A stretch of DNA of 64,000 nt. Origin: Lachnospiraceae bacterium. GTDB lineage: Bacteria > Bacillota > Clostridia > Lachnospirales > Lachnospiraceae. This document shows, piece after piece, positions 8,576-17,775 of the stretch (position 1 is its first letter; every line of letters begins with the position of its first letter). Location of the stretch: assembly GCA_910575075.1 (NCBI GenBank), contig CAJTCY010000020.1, positions 1-64,000 of the forward strand. The letters run 5' to 3'. The position numbers and the translations under genes are program-made. The notes beneath the pieces are model-generated. The model saw only the letters and a list, made by a program, of their open reading frames with translations. It was not told where the DNA came from and made no database searches.

Positions 8576-8791
8576 GCACCCAAGGCTGACTTTGGGTGCA
8601 AATTTTAACGATAGGAATTTTAGTCGTTTATAAGTTTATACTTCTTGCCTCGGCAGGGCATTTCTTTTTTTATACCATTTTATTTCTGTTTATGGTATGA
8701 TAGTATAATACTGACACAATTAAATTTTGATATTTGGAATATTGTAGTAAACCATATTTGATTAATATATTAGGTAGAACGGAGTCGAAAA

Positions 8792-9476
8792 GTGGAACAA
8801 AAATACAGGACTAAGCCAGCAGTAGTAGCATTTATTGATGTATTAGGTTCTTCAGAGGCTATAAAAAAACAATGCAAATGAATCCTTAAATGCAATACAT
8901 ATAGCATATGATGAGACTATAATACAATTTAAAAAATATAATTCCGAGCATATGAATGAGCCCAAAGTAGATATATTTTCTGATAATATTATTTTATCAA
9001 ATGAGATTGTAGAAGATAAGGAAGAAAGAGCATTTGTCTCAATTATATTTTTTAGCGCATTGTTGCAAATGAATATGTGGATAAATGATTTACTAGTTAG
9101 AGGCGGTATATCATACGGGGATTTTTTCTCAGATGAGAAGATGATATGGGGGAATGCTTTGATAGGAGCATATAAGTTGGAAGGTCAGATTGCAATTTAT
9201 CCACGGATTATTGTCGAGCCAGAAATAGCAGAGATTGTTAAAGCTATAATGAAGCCGGAGAAAGGTAGGCTGTTATGCGAGGATTTTGATGGCATATATT
9301 TTGTAGATCCTTTTGGAATAAACCGGAAAGAAACAGGTTTATATTTGATTGACCAATTTATTAATGATAATACAATCAGATTAAGAAATAGCCAAGGAAA
9401 TTTGAAAATATATCAAAAAATAAATTGGCTGCAACAGTATTTTTGTGAAAAGCGTAGGGAAATGATAGATACATAA
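8792..9476 (+). pseudogene. Second class III cyclase-like gene, frameshifted
   Basis: GTG 8792 follows GGAG (8781-8784). The product starts VVAFIDVLGSSEAI (first metal Asp) and then shifts frame at a run of seven A (8863-8869). With six A it reads on without interruption into VDIFSDNIILS (second Asp), LLVRGGISYGDFF and GNALIGAYKLEGQ, ending at 9474-9476, about 228 residues. The order of motifs is the same as in the 1097-2095 protein, but the C-terminal extension is shorter. A downstream ATG at 8952 would lack the first metal ligand. The frameshift may be real, phase-variable or an assembly error. Confidence 0.6.
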
Positions 9477-10118
9477 AGAGTATGGCACATTATTGTCAAA
9501 TTTTTAGTATGAAAATACCACGGTAGTAAAACTCCCCAATTCATACTATGTTTGACGGCATCAACTTGTCCCGTTTTGTTTCGATTTGCCATTTTTGTTA
9601 CGTTTCTAACAATTTCTACGGAAAATGCAAACTCCGCAAAACGTGCCAAAACACGGCAAATCAGAACATTTCAGGAGGGAAAATTAACTTGATTAAGATA
9701 CTTTTCGTCTGCTACAGTAGGAGTAAGGTAAAAGCCGCATAATTTGGTACTTGGGGGCAAACTTGGGCATACCGTGGCAGACAAATAATACTTGGACTAC
9801 GATAAGACTACGAATGAGGGAATGAAAAATAGGAAATGTGGATAATCGTTAAATGGTAGTAGGAAATCGTTGGATTGTGTTTGTTATCGTTATAAGGTAT
9901 AAAATGCTTAGCAATAAAAGTGTGCTAAAAGATATTGAAAAAAATATATATTGAATGAGTGGAACCTTATTGGTTCCTTTTTTTGTGCGATACTAAAGAC
10001 GAATTTCAAAATATAACTTGAAAAAAACAAGGATGATGCTTATAATGGTATAAGGCGTGATGAGAGAAAAATGAATGGTATTATTCGCAAACAAGAATTA
10101 AGCATAGGAGGTTTTGCT
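9477..10118 (+). other. Intergenic stretch before the methyltransferase locus
   Basis: No supported gene. A short frame near 9690-9742 begins LIKILFVCY but stops after 17 residues and has no continuation. The region around 9560-9670 has short CGTTTTG/CAAAACG inverted words. A T-rich stretch after TGGAACCTTATTGGTTCC (9960-9977, a perfect 8-bp stem with a 2-nt loop centre) resembles a terminator. The sequence before 10119 should contain the promoter of the methyltransferase operon, but no clear -35/-10 pair stands out. Confidence 0.4.
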
Positions 10119-12803
10119 TTGGATACAGTGAAATATTTATCTGCACAAGATATTTCGAATATTTGGGGAATTACAAAACGCAGAGTGCAGAACTTGTGTG
10201 CTAATAACAGAATTCCTGGAGTCATTCGTATAGGCAATATGTGGGCTATTCCCGCTGATGCTACAAAGCCAAGGGATGCAAGAGTATCTAAACATCCCAA
10301 AGTGGTCATTCCTACTGGAACAGTGATGCGCAAGGCAAGAAGAAGTGTAAAGACCATAGTAGACATATCTATTAAGGAGTTAAGAAAGAGGGGATTGTCA
10401 TCGGTGGATGCATTGCAGACACTTGTTGTTTTTTTTGCTACAAAATTGCTGGAAGTTTATGTTGATGATTTCGCGACTTGTTTGAGTGCATGTGAGAATT
10501 TCTTCGGATATAAAATTTCTATTCCAGTTTCCGATAATGTAAATCAGAACATAAAGAAGTATATTACGGAAAACGGAATGTGCCTTGATGATTCTTTAGC
10601 TTGGATATATCAGTTTGGCACCAAAAAATCGGATGAATTCAAGTACAAAGATACACAGTTCTTTACTGAAAAATATATGATAAACACACTTGTGGAATCA
10701 CTTCATATTGATGATAAGTCCAGACTCCTTGATCCGGCATGTGGTGGGGGAAATTTTCTACTCTATTCTTTTGAGATTCTTGCTGGTCAGGCAACAGATA
10801 AATGCAACAGTAACAGGACCAGATATGCCATTGATCATTTGTATGGATATGAAATAGATCGTTTTCTTGCATATGTTGCATCTTTCAATTTGAAGATGAA
10901 AGCACTTGCATTTATAAGCAAGAGAGATAGCGTTTCTATTGAAACATTCAACAACTATCATCCGAAAATATTTTATCCCCAGAAAGATTCAATAGCAGGC
11001 TTTTTGGATATGGAATGGGATAAGCAGCTTGTTGTCAATTGTGATACTGGAGAAGTTCATCGGCTTATTGATGCTTTTGATGGTGTTAATATTGTGGTTA
11101 CGAATCCTCCCTTCCGAACTATTAAGGGAATGCCGACAAAACAGAAAGAATATCTGCAGAAATATTATCCTATGGCAAAATGCGATATGTGTAATGCTTT
11201 CATTGGGAGGGTTATAGAGATTCTTCCTTATGGCGGGAAAGCTGCAATGGTTACGCAGAATAGCTGGATGTATCTTGATAGCTTTACTTCTTTAAGAAGT
11301 AATTTATTAAAGAAATACACAATTGATAATATCTGGGAACTTGGCTCTAATGCTTTTTATGACATTTCTGGAGAAAAGACTAATGTGGTTCTTGTAACAC
11401 TTACAAAAAACTTGCCAGATAAGGGACATGAAATTGGGTTGTGCCTTTTAAGAAATATGAACATTGAAAGACTCGAAAAAACATTGGAAGGGGAGAACAT
11501 ACATTTTTTGCCTGTAAAACAGAGTGATATTCTCAAAAATGCAGAGTCTAGATTTGATATGGTCAGCACAGAACATTTGAAGAGTATTCAGGCAAGCTGT
11601 AATCAATATAAAGATTATGCAGTACCTATGCAGGGGACATCTACTGGGGATGCCAAAAATCTGATTGATTACTATTGGAAACATATTGGTGATGAGGATT
11701 GGATACCTGTAAGCAAAGGTGGTGGCTATTCCCGTTTTGAGGGATTGAATTTATATTGTGTGAAGTGGGGGAAAGATGGAGAATATATTAAAAATACAAA
11801 AGGGTCTGCCATCCGTAATGCTAACTACTTTGATCAGACACAACTGGTGTTTAGTGATACCGGAACAGCAGGATTAAATGTCAGAATACTTATGCCTGGA
11901 CAAATTTTCGTAGCATCGGGACCAGGAATTAGAATTAAAAAGGGTAAAAAGTTATCACACCTTGCGTTTTTGAATTCTCGTTTTGCTGCTTTTTATGTTC
12001 GGCTTGCGTCTCCGAAACTTACAATAGCAGCAGGGTATATTGGACAAATACCTGTAACTGAGAGAATCCTTAATTCCTCAACCTTAGAAAAAAATGCACA
12101 GCAGTGTTTGCAGTCAAAAAAGCATAGACTTGCAAAGCGCCCTAATAATACCGAGTTTTCCTATGTTAGACATACAGAGGGAATGTGCATATCAGAAATG
12201 GCTCGTACATGGTTTGAGGAGGATATCAATGACGAATGGAACCAATTGCTGAATGAACAGCAGATTGAAGATGAGATTATGAAGGAGATGTGTCTTAATT
12301 CTGAGGATCGGCGGGCAATTGATAATTATATTGGAGAAAGAATGATTTTCTCATCAGGGTATAAAGGTGATGAAGGGAATATTATGGAATCTGATGTTTC
12401 AGGGATACTTAGATGCGACTGTTTTCCAAGAAGAACAAAAGCAGATAAAAAAGCCTTAGGATCGGATGGATTGATTGAGTATATTTCACAGGTAAAGAAA
12501 ATCCCATGCGAGAAAGTGTATTCTATAATTTTGGGGCAATTTGACTGGTTTGAAGATAACTATATTGACCTTTATATGCATGCGTTGGTCATGTCAGCGA
12601 TGAGATACCGTGAGGTAAATAATGTGAATCAATTGGTTGATAGATTATTATCTGAAATGCGCATCTTGGATAAGCAAAATGTTGATTATGCAAAGAACTG
12701 GATAGAGAAGCGGTTTAATAGTGTACATAGCACTACTTTTGAAGGAAAGCCTCTCTTAGAATATATTCCTACAAGAAAGATTTTAGCGTGGGTAAAGGAG
12801 TAA
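10119..12803 (+). CDS. N6-adenine DNA methyltransferase (Eco57I/TaqI-like) with N-terminal HTH
   Basis: 894 residues from TTG 10119, which has AGGAGG at 10106-10111; an upstream ATG at 10071 is possible but lacks a good ribosome site. The N-terminus (KYLSAQDISNIWGITKRRVQ) is an excisionase-like helix-turn-helix domain. SAM motif I is LLDPACGGGNF (about 203-213), and the catalytic motif is NPPF (329-332) of gamma-class m6A enzymes. The C-terminal half resembles a TaqI-type target-recognition domain. The second methyltransferase starts 3 nt downstream and a PLD nuclease converges on the pair. Together they form a candidate restriction-modification system, each enzyme perhaps marking one strand of an asymmetric site. 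Confidence 0.8.
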   Translation: MDTVKYLSAQDISNIWGITKRRVQNLCANNRIPGVIRIGNMWAIPADATKPRDARVSKHPKVVIPTGTVMRKARRSVKTIVDISIKELRKRGLSSVDALQTLVVFFATKLLEVYVDDFATCLSACENFFGYKISIPVSDNVNQNIKKYITENGMCLDDSLAWIYQFGTKKSDEFKYKDTQFFTEKYMINTLVESLHIDDKSRLLDPACGGGNFLLYSFEILAGQATDKCNSNRTRYAIDHLYGYEIDRFLAYVASFNLKMKALAFISKRDSVSIETFNNYHPKIFYPQKDSIAGFLDMEWDKQLVVNCDTGEVHRLIDAFDGVNIVVTNPPFRTIKGMPTKQKEYLQKYYPMAKCDMCNAFIGRVIEILPYGGKAAMVTQNSWMYLDSFTSLRSNLLKKYTIDNIWELGSNAFYDISGEKTNVVLVTLTKNLPDKGHEIGLCLLRNMNIERLEKTLEGENIHFLPVKQSDILKNAESRFDMVSTEHLKSIQASCNQYKDYAVPMQGTSTGDAKNLIDYYWKHIGDEDWIPVSKGGGYSRFEGLNLYCVKWGKDGEYIKNTKGSAIRNANYFDQTQLVFSDTGTAGLNVRILMPGQIFVASGPGIRIKKGKKLSHLAFLNSRFAAFYVRLASPKLTIAAGYIGQIPVTERILNSSTLEKNAQQCLQSKKHRLAKRPNNTEFSYVRHTEGMCISEMARTWFEEDINDEWNQLLNEQQIEDEIMKEMCLNSEDRRAIDNYIGERMIFSSGYKGDEGNIMESDVSGILRCDCFPRRTKADKKALGSDGLIEYISQVKKIPCEKVYSIILGQFDWFEDNYIDLYMHALVMSAMRYREVNNVNQLVDRLLSEMRILDKQNVDYAKNWIEKRFNSVHSTTFEGKPLLEYIPTRKILAWVKE

Positions 12804-12806
12804 AAT

Positions 12807-15074
12807 GTGGATAGTAGAACATATACAATTGTGGACATACTTTTGGGAGCAGCAAGGGAGAAGTTTTCTGGAGATTATACAGATGTACCCAAAATAAGGG
12901 TATTTTGGCATAACACGATGTTTCTGTTTTTTTCTTCGATTAACCATCAGCGGTTGCTCGATGTTTCTGATTTAGAATTTGATGAAATGCAAGCTCTAGG
13001 GCTTATGCCTAAATATCTTTCTGATTTTTATGACAGTGAAAGAAAGCTCCTTGATAAATATGTTAATATGGCGATGGTTGAATATTTTTCAAATGAAAAT
13101 AGTGTGAATGACTGTCGTCAAGAGTTTCTAAATGTTGAACTTGATTTTACAAATGGAGAACTTTCTTTATTAGTGGACAAAGTGAGTAGGGACAATACGG
13201 GATCATATTACACACCAAAGAAACTAGCAGAAGAAATTGTAAAGAAAGTTTTTCATGAAAGGACCTTTGAAAAGAGAAAGGATTATAAGATTGCAGATTT
13301 TTCTTGCGGTGGAGGCGAATTTTTTCTCGCGATAATGGACTACTTGAAAGTACAAAGAGGTATTGATTATAGATATTCAGTCAGATGGTTTTATGGAGTA
13401 GACATTGATCCAATTGCTCTTCAGATTTGTATTGTAAATCTTCTTCAATACGCTGACCGACATGAATGGAAAACAATAATTTCTCATTTTACATTTGGTA
13501 ATCCTTTATTAATAAGTGATAGGGAATACAATGAAGAGGAAAAGAATCATTTGTTTGCCATGCGTCGGCTTTATTCTGTTGGTCTTGGTATGCCAGAGAA
13601 CTTTTTTGAAACTTTTTATGATGTGGTAGTGGGAAATCCTCCATGGGAAAAGATTCGGTTCGAAGAGAGAAAGTTCTTTAAAGGGATTGTTAATGACATT
13701 TCTGATATTTCTCAAAAGAATGTTAGGGATGCTGAAGTGAAGAAGTTAAAAGATACTTGGTTTGCAGTATATGATTGGCGTAATAAGGTCTGCGAGGAAT
13801 ATTCTCAAATGACAGCAACAAAGTATAGGCATTGCAGAATTAAGAATGCTGTGGCGGGCGAGTTGAACACATACTCGCTTTTTACGGAGTTGGCCTATAA
13901 CATGTTATCTGACAATGGATTTCTAGCGCTTATAGTTAAAAGTACCTTGGTGACGGCACCTGTTCATCAAAAGTTATGGTCAACATTTCTTTCTGATAAA
14001 TCGGTAAGAGGTGTGTATTTGTTTGATAATAAGAATAAGATCTTCAGTATAGATTCTCGCGAACGGTTCATTGTTTTTGTGGCCGAAAAAGAACGTAGGG
14101 AGTTTTTTGAGTTTGCCACTGGGCTTAGAGAACCTGAGATGTTGTGTCATGTAAAGTCGATAATGCTGGCGGCAGAAGATTTGGCGGTGATAAATCCTTT
14201 TACTAGCACGATTCCGAATGTCAGCAATAATGATGAGATTTCTTTCTTGAAGGAAGCACACAGCCGTTTCATGCTGTTTTCAGATGTATACTCGAAATGT
14301 CATTTTGGAAGGCTTATTCATCTTACAGCACATGCTGCATCAATTGATAAATACGCATCAATGAATAATGTTCCGATATATGAGGGTAAATTCATAGAAC
14401 AGTATGATGCTAGGTATGCTACATTTCGAGGAATGCCTGATTCGAAAAAGTATGCAAATAAAGCATCTGCTATAAAAATAGATGTGACGGAGAATAGCAG
14501 AAAGGAACTGCCAGAATGCAGATATTTTGTCCATAAAGAATTATGGGATAAGTACCTACATCAATATGGTAAGGAGTATTCTCTCTGTTGGCGAAGTCTT
14601 ACATCGCCAACAAATAAGCGGACTATGTTGGCGATGATTCTTCCGACTTGCCCTACTTGCCAGTCAATTCAGATGCTCCAGACAGAGAGTGAGGAAGAAC
14701 TTATATTGTTGCTTGCTTTATTTAATTCTATACCTTTCGATTATTTTGTTAGAATTAAAATGCCAGGACTTGATCTGACACAGAATGTTATAAAGCAGAT
14801 TCCTGTACCAGATGAAAAAGATTATACAAAGATTATTGAGTTTAATGGAAAGAAAGATACATTGAAGAGGCATATTCTTTCATATACTATTAGTATTTTG
14901 AAGGAGGAGAGTAGACTGTCCAACTTGGTGAGTAGATTTGAAGGGTGGATTTATGAGGTGGAGAGACTTGAAATGTCCGAGAAACAAAAGATGATAGATC
15001 TTCTCTTTAAGGAAGCCTATCATCTTGATGATGTTACTTATAAAAATATATTGCTGACATTTCCTAAATATTAA
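12807..15074 (+). CDS. Second N6-adenine DNA methyltransferase
   Basis: 755 residues from GTG 12807, with AAGGAG at about 12795-12800 overlapping the end of the first methyltransferase gene. NTGSYYTPKKLAEEIV is the typical approach to the SAM site; motif I is ADFSCGGGEF (about 163-172), VDIDPIAL is the acidic-strand motif, and GNPPW (276-280) the catalytic motif. The C-terminal part (SLTSPTNKRTMLA, and later LFNSIPFDYFVRIK) matches the TaqI-like recognition domain seen in large type II enzymes. It has no HTH extension, unlike its partner. Its stop overlaps the convergent nuclease gene by 11 bp. Confidence 0.8.
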   Translation: MDSRTYTIVDILLGAAREKFSGDYTDVPKIRVFWHNTMFLFFSSINHQRLLDVSDLEFDEMQALGLMPKYLSDFYDSERKLLDKYVNMAMVEYFSNENSVNDCRQEFLNVELDFTNGELSLLVDKVSRDNTGSYYTPKKLAEEIVKKVFHERTFEKRKDYKIADFSCGGGEFFLAIMDYLKVQRGIDYRYSVRWFYGVDIDPIALQICIVNLLQYADRHEWKTIISHFTFGNPLLISDREYNEEEKNHLFAMRRLYSVGLGMPENFFETFYDVVVGNPPWEKIRFEERKFFKGIVNDISDISQKNVRDAEVKKLKDTWFAVYDWRNKVCEEYSQMTATKYRHCRIKNAVAGELNTYSLFTELAYNMLSDNGFLALIVKSTLVTAPVHQKLWSTFLSDKSVRGVYLFDNKNKIFSIDSRERFIVFVAEKERREFFEFATGLREPEMLCHVKSIMLAAEDLAVINPFTSTIPNVSNNDEISFLKEAHSRFMLFSDVYSKCHFGRLIHLTAHAASIDKYASMNNVPIYEGKFIEQYDARYATFRGMPDSKKYANKASAIKIDVTENSRKELPECRYFVHKELWDKYLHQYGKEYSLCWRSLTSPTNKRTMLAMILPTCPTCQSIQMLQTESEEELILLLALFNSIPFDYFVRIKMPGLDLTQNVIKQIPVPDEKDYTKIIEFNGKKDTLKRHILSYTISILKEESRLSNLVSRFEGWIYEVERLEMSEKQKMIDLLFKEAYHLDDVTYKNILLTFPKY

Positions 15075-16326
15075 GCAAGCCATACTGTTTAGAGGCATGG
15101 CTGCTGCCGTTTCTAGCTACAAAAATACTTTCGGATTTCAGGTTGTTAAGTTCTGATTCCGGGAGTACGGACATAACATAATAATCGGTTCGGATTTTTT
15201 CGAGAATGATTATCTTGTGAACAAACCATTCACCAACTTCAGCGGTTGTGAGTTTTTCGTTGAAGGCGGTTTCTCCCTTCAGTTGGATTCTCCATGAACC
15301 ATTGGGGCGCTTGCCACTTTGATGCAATTTTATAGTACATCCAACATAGTCCTTTGCGTTGTAATTGATAGTTATATCTTTCTCGAAAGTGACGTTTGTT
15401 GGATCAATATCGAAGAATACGACTGAGCCAAGAACAGATGAGTTCTTATCGGTCTTGTAGCGCGTTCCGTCACCTGTCCCCTGTATAAGACTGCCAAGCA
15501 TAGACAAATCAAGGATGTTCCGGGAGCCGCCTGTCATTTCTCTTGTTTCAAACCACATCTTTTCGGAGTCATCTGACGGCACAATAGGTTCAACAGAAGT
15601 GACTTGTATATTTTTGTCATTGACTATTATCTTCTTGCCTTGCCCTTCTGCCTTGACTCTTGGAATATGTACTTGGCCGAGAGTGCCAAAAGGATCAATG
15701 GCGAACTTATTCATTTGTTTTGAACTCTCACGTATAGATTTTGCGGTATCAATTTGAAGCTGTATCTCATGACGAAGAAGATCGGCATCTAACAGTTTAT
15801 CTAGGTCTCTCACTTCATTTATTTTGAGAGAGAATGCACAAGTTTCTGCTTTGTAGGATGATATGAGCTTTTTTAATTCATTCAGAGTGTTGGCAGTGTC
15901 GGTGTCCGTTTTGGATTTTATATCTATAATAATTGCTGATTCATAGTTTGTCCATAAACCTCCTCCTGTAAGATTGTTTGAACCGACTGCCATCCAGTCA
16001 GAATCTTTAAGATTAGAAAGATAGTAGGCTTTAGAGTGGAAAGTTACAACCGGTTTTTTATCATGGACTATATAGAGATTGTCTACTAGAGAGAAAAGGT
16101 TAAGCACTGCTTCATAGGATGTTCCGTGTGCGTCTAATCCAATAAAAGCATCGACCGTGCCACCACAATCACGAAAATTTTGTATGGACTCTTTCATACG
16201 AAGAACACCGCTGTTTTTTGCAAAAGCAGATATAATGACGAAATATTTGTATGTATCTTTTGACAGTTTATCTTTTAAAATAGTTCCTAATTGTCCATTA
16301 AATGGCTGATTAATCAATTGTAACAT
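15064..16326 (-). CDS. PLD-family restriction endonuclease (BfiI/NgoFVII-like)
   Basis: 420 residues on the minus strand; AGGAGG lies just upstream of the ATG. The N-terminal 190 residues form a phospholipase-D-type nuclease: FHSKAYYL gives H97 and K99, followed by GSNNLTGGG (N117/N118) and E129. This is the arrangement of PLD-type restriction enzymes such as BfiI, where the canonical Asp of HxK(x4)D is absent. One such motif per chain means a dimeric active site. The C-terminal 180 residues (MWFETREMTGGSRNILDL …) look like a B3-like DNA-recognition domain. Metal-independent cutting at a site protected by the two adjacent methyltransferases is the inferred role. Confidence 0.75.
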   Translation of the reverse strand: MLQLINQPFNGQLGTILKDKLSKDTYKYFVIISAFAKNSGVLRMKESIQNFRDCGGTVDAFIGLDAHGTSYEAVLNLFSLVDNLYIVHDKKPVVTFHSKAYYLSNLKDSDWMAVGSNNLTGGGLWTNYESAIIIDIKSKTDTDTANTLNELKKLISSYKAETCAFSLKINEVRDLDKLLDADLLRHEIQLQIDTAKSIRESSKQMNKFAIDPFGTLGQVHIPRVKAEGQGKKIIVNDKNIQVTSVEPIVPSDDSEKMWFETREMTGGSRNILDLSMLGSLIQGTGDGTRYKTDKNSSVLGSVVFFDIDPTNVTFEKDITINYNAKDYVGCTIKLHQSGKRPNGSWRIQLKGETAFNEKLTTAEVGEWFVHKIIILEKIRTDYYVMSVLPESELNNLKSESIFVARNGSSHASKQYGLLNI

Positions 16327-17040
16327 AGGTTTTCCTCCTTCAAGAGTTTTGAATCTTTTTTAGTTTTCTACACTATTTTATAATATCACATGACCGTGTA
16401 AAAAGATAGGATTCAATTTGCTTTTTGTTTTTAATCGTTTATAAGATGATAGAAAACATATACGCAGAAGATTCTTCTTGTGTGTAATAATGCTTAAATA
16501 TTCTACGCAGGAAAGTAGCCGAAGGAGAAAGGAATTTTATGATTATAGATATATCGTATTTTTCATTATATTGAAATATATAGTTTTGCGAACAACTCCC
16601 GATATACTATTTTACTTTTTGTGTAAACGATTTAATACAATGTATCAGAACGTGAGTTTGGATATGCTTTTTTATAGGAAAAATTTCAAAGACAGACATA
16701 AGAATATAAAATAAGGAAAATACCCACATGGGCAAGGGAACATCGAAACAACGAAATTGATACAATGGAAAACCGCAGAAAAGCGTGGAAATAAGTCTTT
16801 CCACGGATTCGGCGGTTTTATTTTTTGCTTTTTGAGCCTTTTTTCTGTTGCTGGAGTAACTCCACTTTCTGATTTTGCATCTCTTTTTAACGATATTAAG
16901 AATCGTTAAAAGGTATGAATGGGGCATGGATAAAGCTTTGTGCTGGGAGTTGCAGCCGGGAATGCCGCTTATCTTCTAGAGAGAGAGGACAGAAAAATCA
17001 TTTTGGAGAAGCAGATAGCATAAAGATGAAAGCTAAGTAC
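16327..17040 (+). other. Intergenic region with repeat copy B
   Basis: About 700 bp between the nuclease gene start and the TetR promoter. The nuclease promoter should lie in the first 120 bases on the minus strand. An open frame at 16478-16714 has poor composition and no clear ribosome site, so it is not called. The second half contains repeat copy B. No RNA gene is recognisable. Confidence 0.45.
16715..16911 (+). repeat. Dispersed intergenic repeat, copy B
   Basis: It starts GGAAAATACCCACATGGGCA and ends in a perfect 10-bp hairpin, TTTTAACGAT (16885-16894) and ATCGTTAAAA (16902-16911) around a 7-nt loop. Block order is the same as in copy A at 2601-2831. It also contains AAATTGATACAATGG, a word shared with 8566-8575 and 23756. 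Confidence 0.5.
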
Positions 17041-17069
17041 TTGACATTTTCGGAGTCTTTTTGTATAAT
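17041..17069 (+). promoter_or_regulatory. Consensus sigma-A promoter for TetR/MFS operon
   Basis: TTGACA (17041-17046) and TATAAT (17064-17069) are both perfect, with the ideal 17-bp spacer. Just downstream, TGACCGTAAGTCA (about 17076-17088) is a short inverted repeat suitable as an operator for the TetR regulator encoded next. Autorepression is inferred. Confidence 0.8.
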
Positions 17070-17119
17070 TGTTTTTGACCGTAAGTCATTAACTGCTGTA
17101 CAAAGGAGGATATTAGAAA

Positions 17120-17770
17120 TTGGCACGACCAGTAAAGAAAATGCCCGAACAATGGAAGAAAGAAATTCTAGAAGCAGCACAAAAGCTGTTTATATCAAAA
17201 GGATATGAAGAGACATCAATTTCCGACATTATGGAGATGGTAGGAGGGGCCAAAGGAATGTTTTACCGCTGTTTCCAAAGCAAGGAGGAAGTTATGCACG
17301 CTTTAGGCAATCAAATGTTTTTTAGCAACAATCCATTTGAAAAAGTCAAAAAGCGTACAGATTTAAATGGGCTGCAAAAAATTAGAGAGCTGCTTATATT
17401 TAATCAATCAGATACAGAACGTAACCAAATAAATATACAAGCAATCTCTATTCTTAAAGATCCCCATATTTTAGCGGCGGCAGTTGAAGAAAATAAGCGA
17501 GTATTAACTCCTTTGTGGTTTGAGTTATTGGAGGAAGGTAAAAAAGACGGTTCTATCCAAACAGATTATGCCAAGGAACTTTCAGAGCTTCTCCCACTTA
17601 TTAACTTTTGGCTTATGCCGTCAGTGTATCCTGCTACTTCTGAAGAAATTCGCCATAAATACCAATTTGTTATAAAAGTCCTTTCTTTTATGGGTTTGCC
17701 GCTTATAGACGATGAAGTATCCGCTATTGCAGAAAAGTTTCTTGCTGATATTTCAACAAAAGAGGAGTAA
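17120..17770 (+). CDS. TetR/AcrR-family transcriptional regulator
   Basis: 216 residues from TTG 17120, with AAAGGAGG at 17102-17109. Residues 10-57 are the TetR helix-turn-helix: ILEAAQKLFISKGYEETSIS, then DIMEMVGGAKGMFYRCF. The C-terminal ligand domain is divergent. The gene lies 5 bp before an MFS exporter and behind a consensus promoter with a small palindrome, the usual layout of a drug-responsive, self-repressing efflux operon. The inducer cannot be told from sequence. Confidence 0.88.
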   Translation: MARPVKKMPEQWKKEILEAAQKLFISKGYEETSISDIMEMVGGAKGMFYRCFQSKEEVMHALGNQMFFSNNPFEKVKKRTDLNGLQKIRELLIFNQSDTERNQINIQAISILKDPHILAAAVEENKRVLTPLWFELLEEGKKDGSIQTDYAKELSELLPLINFWLMPSVYPATSEEIRHKYQFVIKVLSFMGLPLIDDEVSAIAEKFLADISTKEE

Positions 17771-17775
17771 AAACT

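Noticed and set aside
8337-8620. CRISPR array
   Set aside because: The repeated CGATAGC words are short, unevenly spaced and partly inverted; no regular repeat-spacer pattern and no cas genes nearby.
6136-9476. Thoeris system
   Set aside because: There is a TIR protein but no SLOG/macro or sirtuin-like ThsA partner in the neighbourhood.
9690-9742. Possible low-molecular-weight phosphatase remnant (LIKILFVCY)
   Set aside because: Only a few residues match and the C-x5-R-S loop is incomplete; too little to call.
16478-16714. 78-residue plus-strand frame
   Set aside because: AT-rich, no ribosome site, no recognisable motif, and it ends against a repeat.
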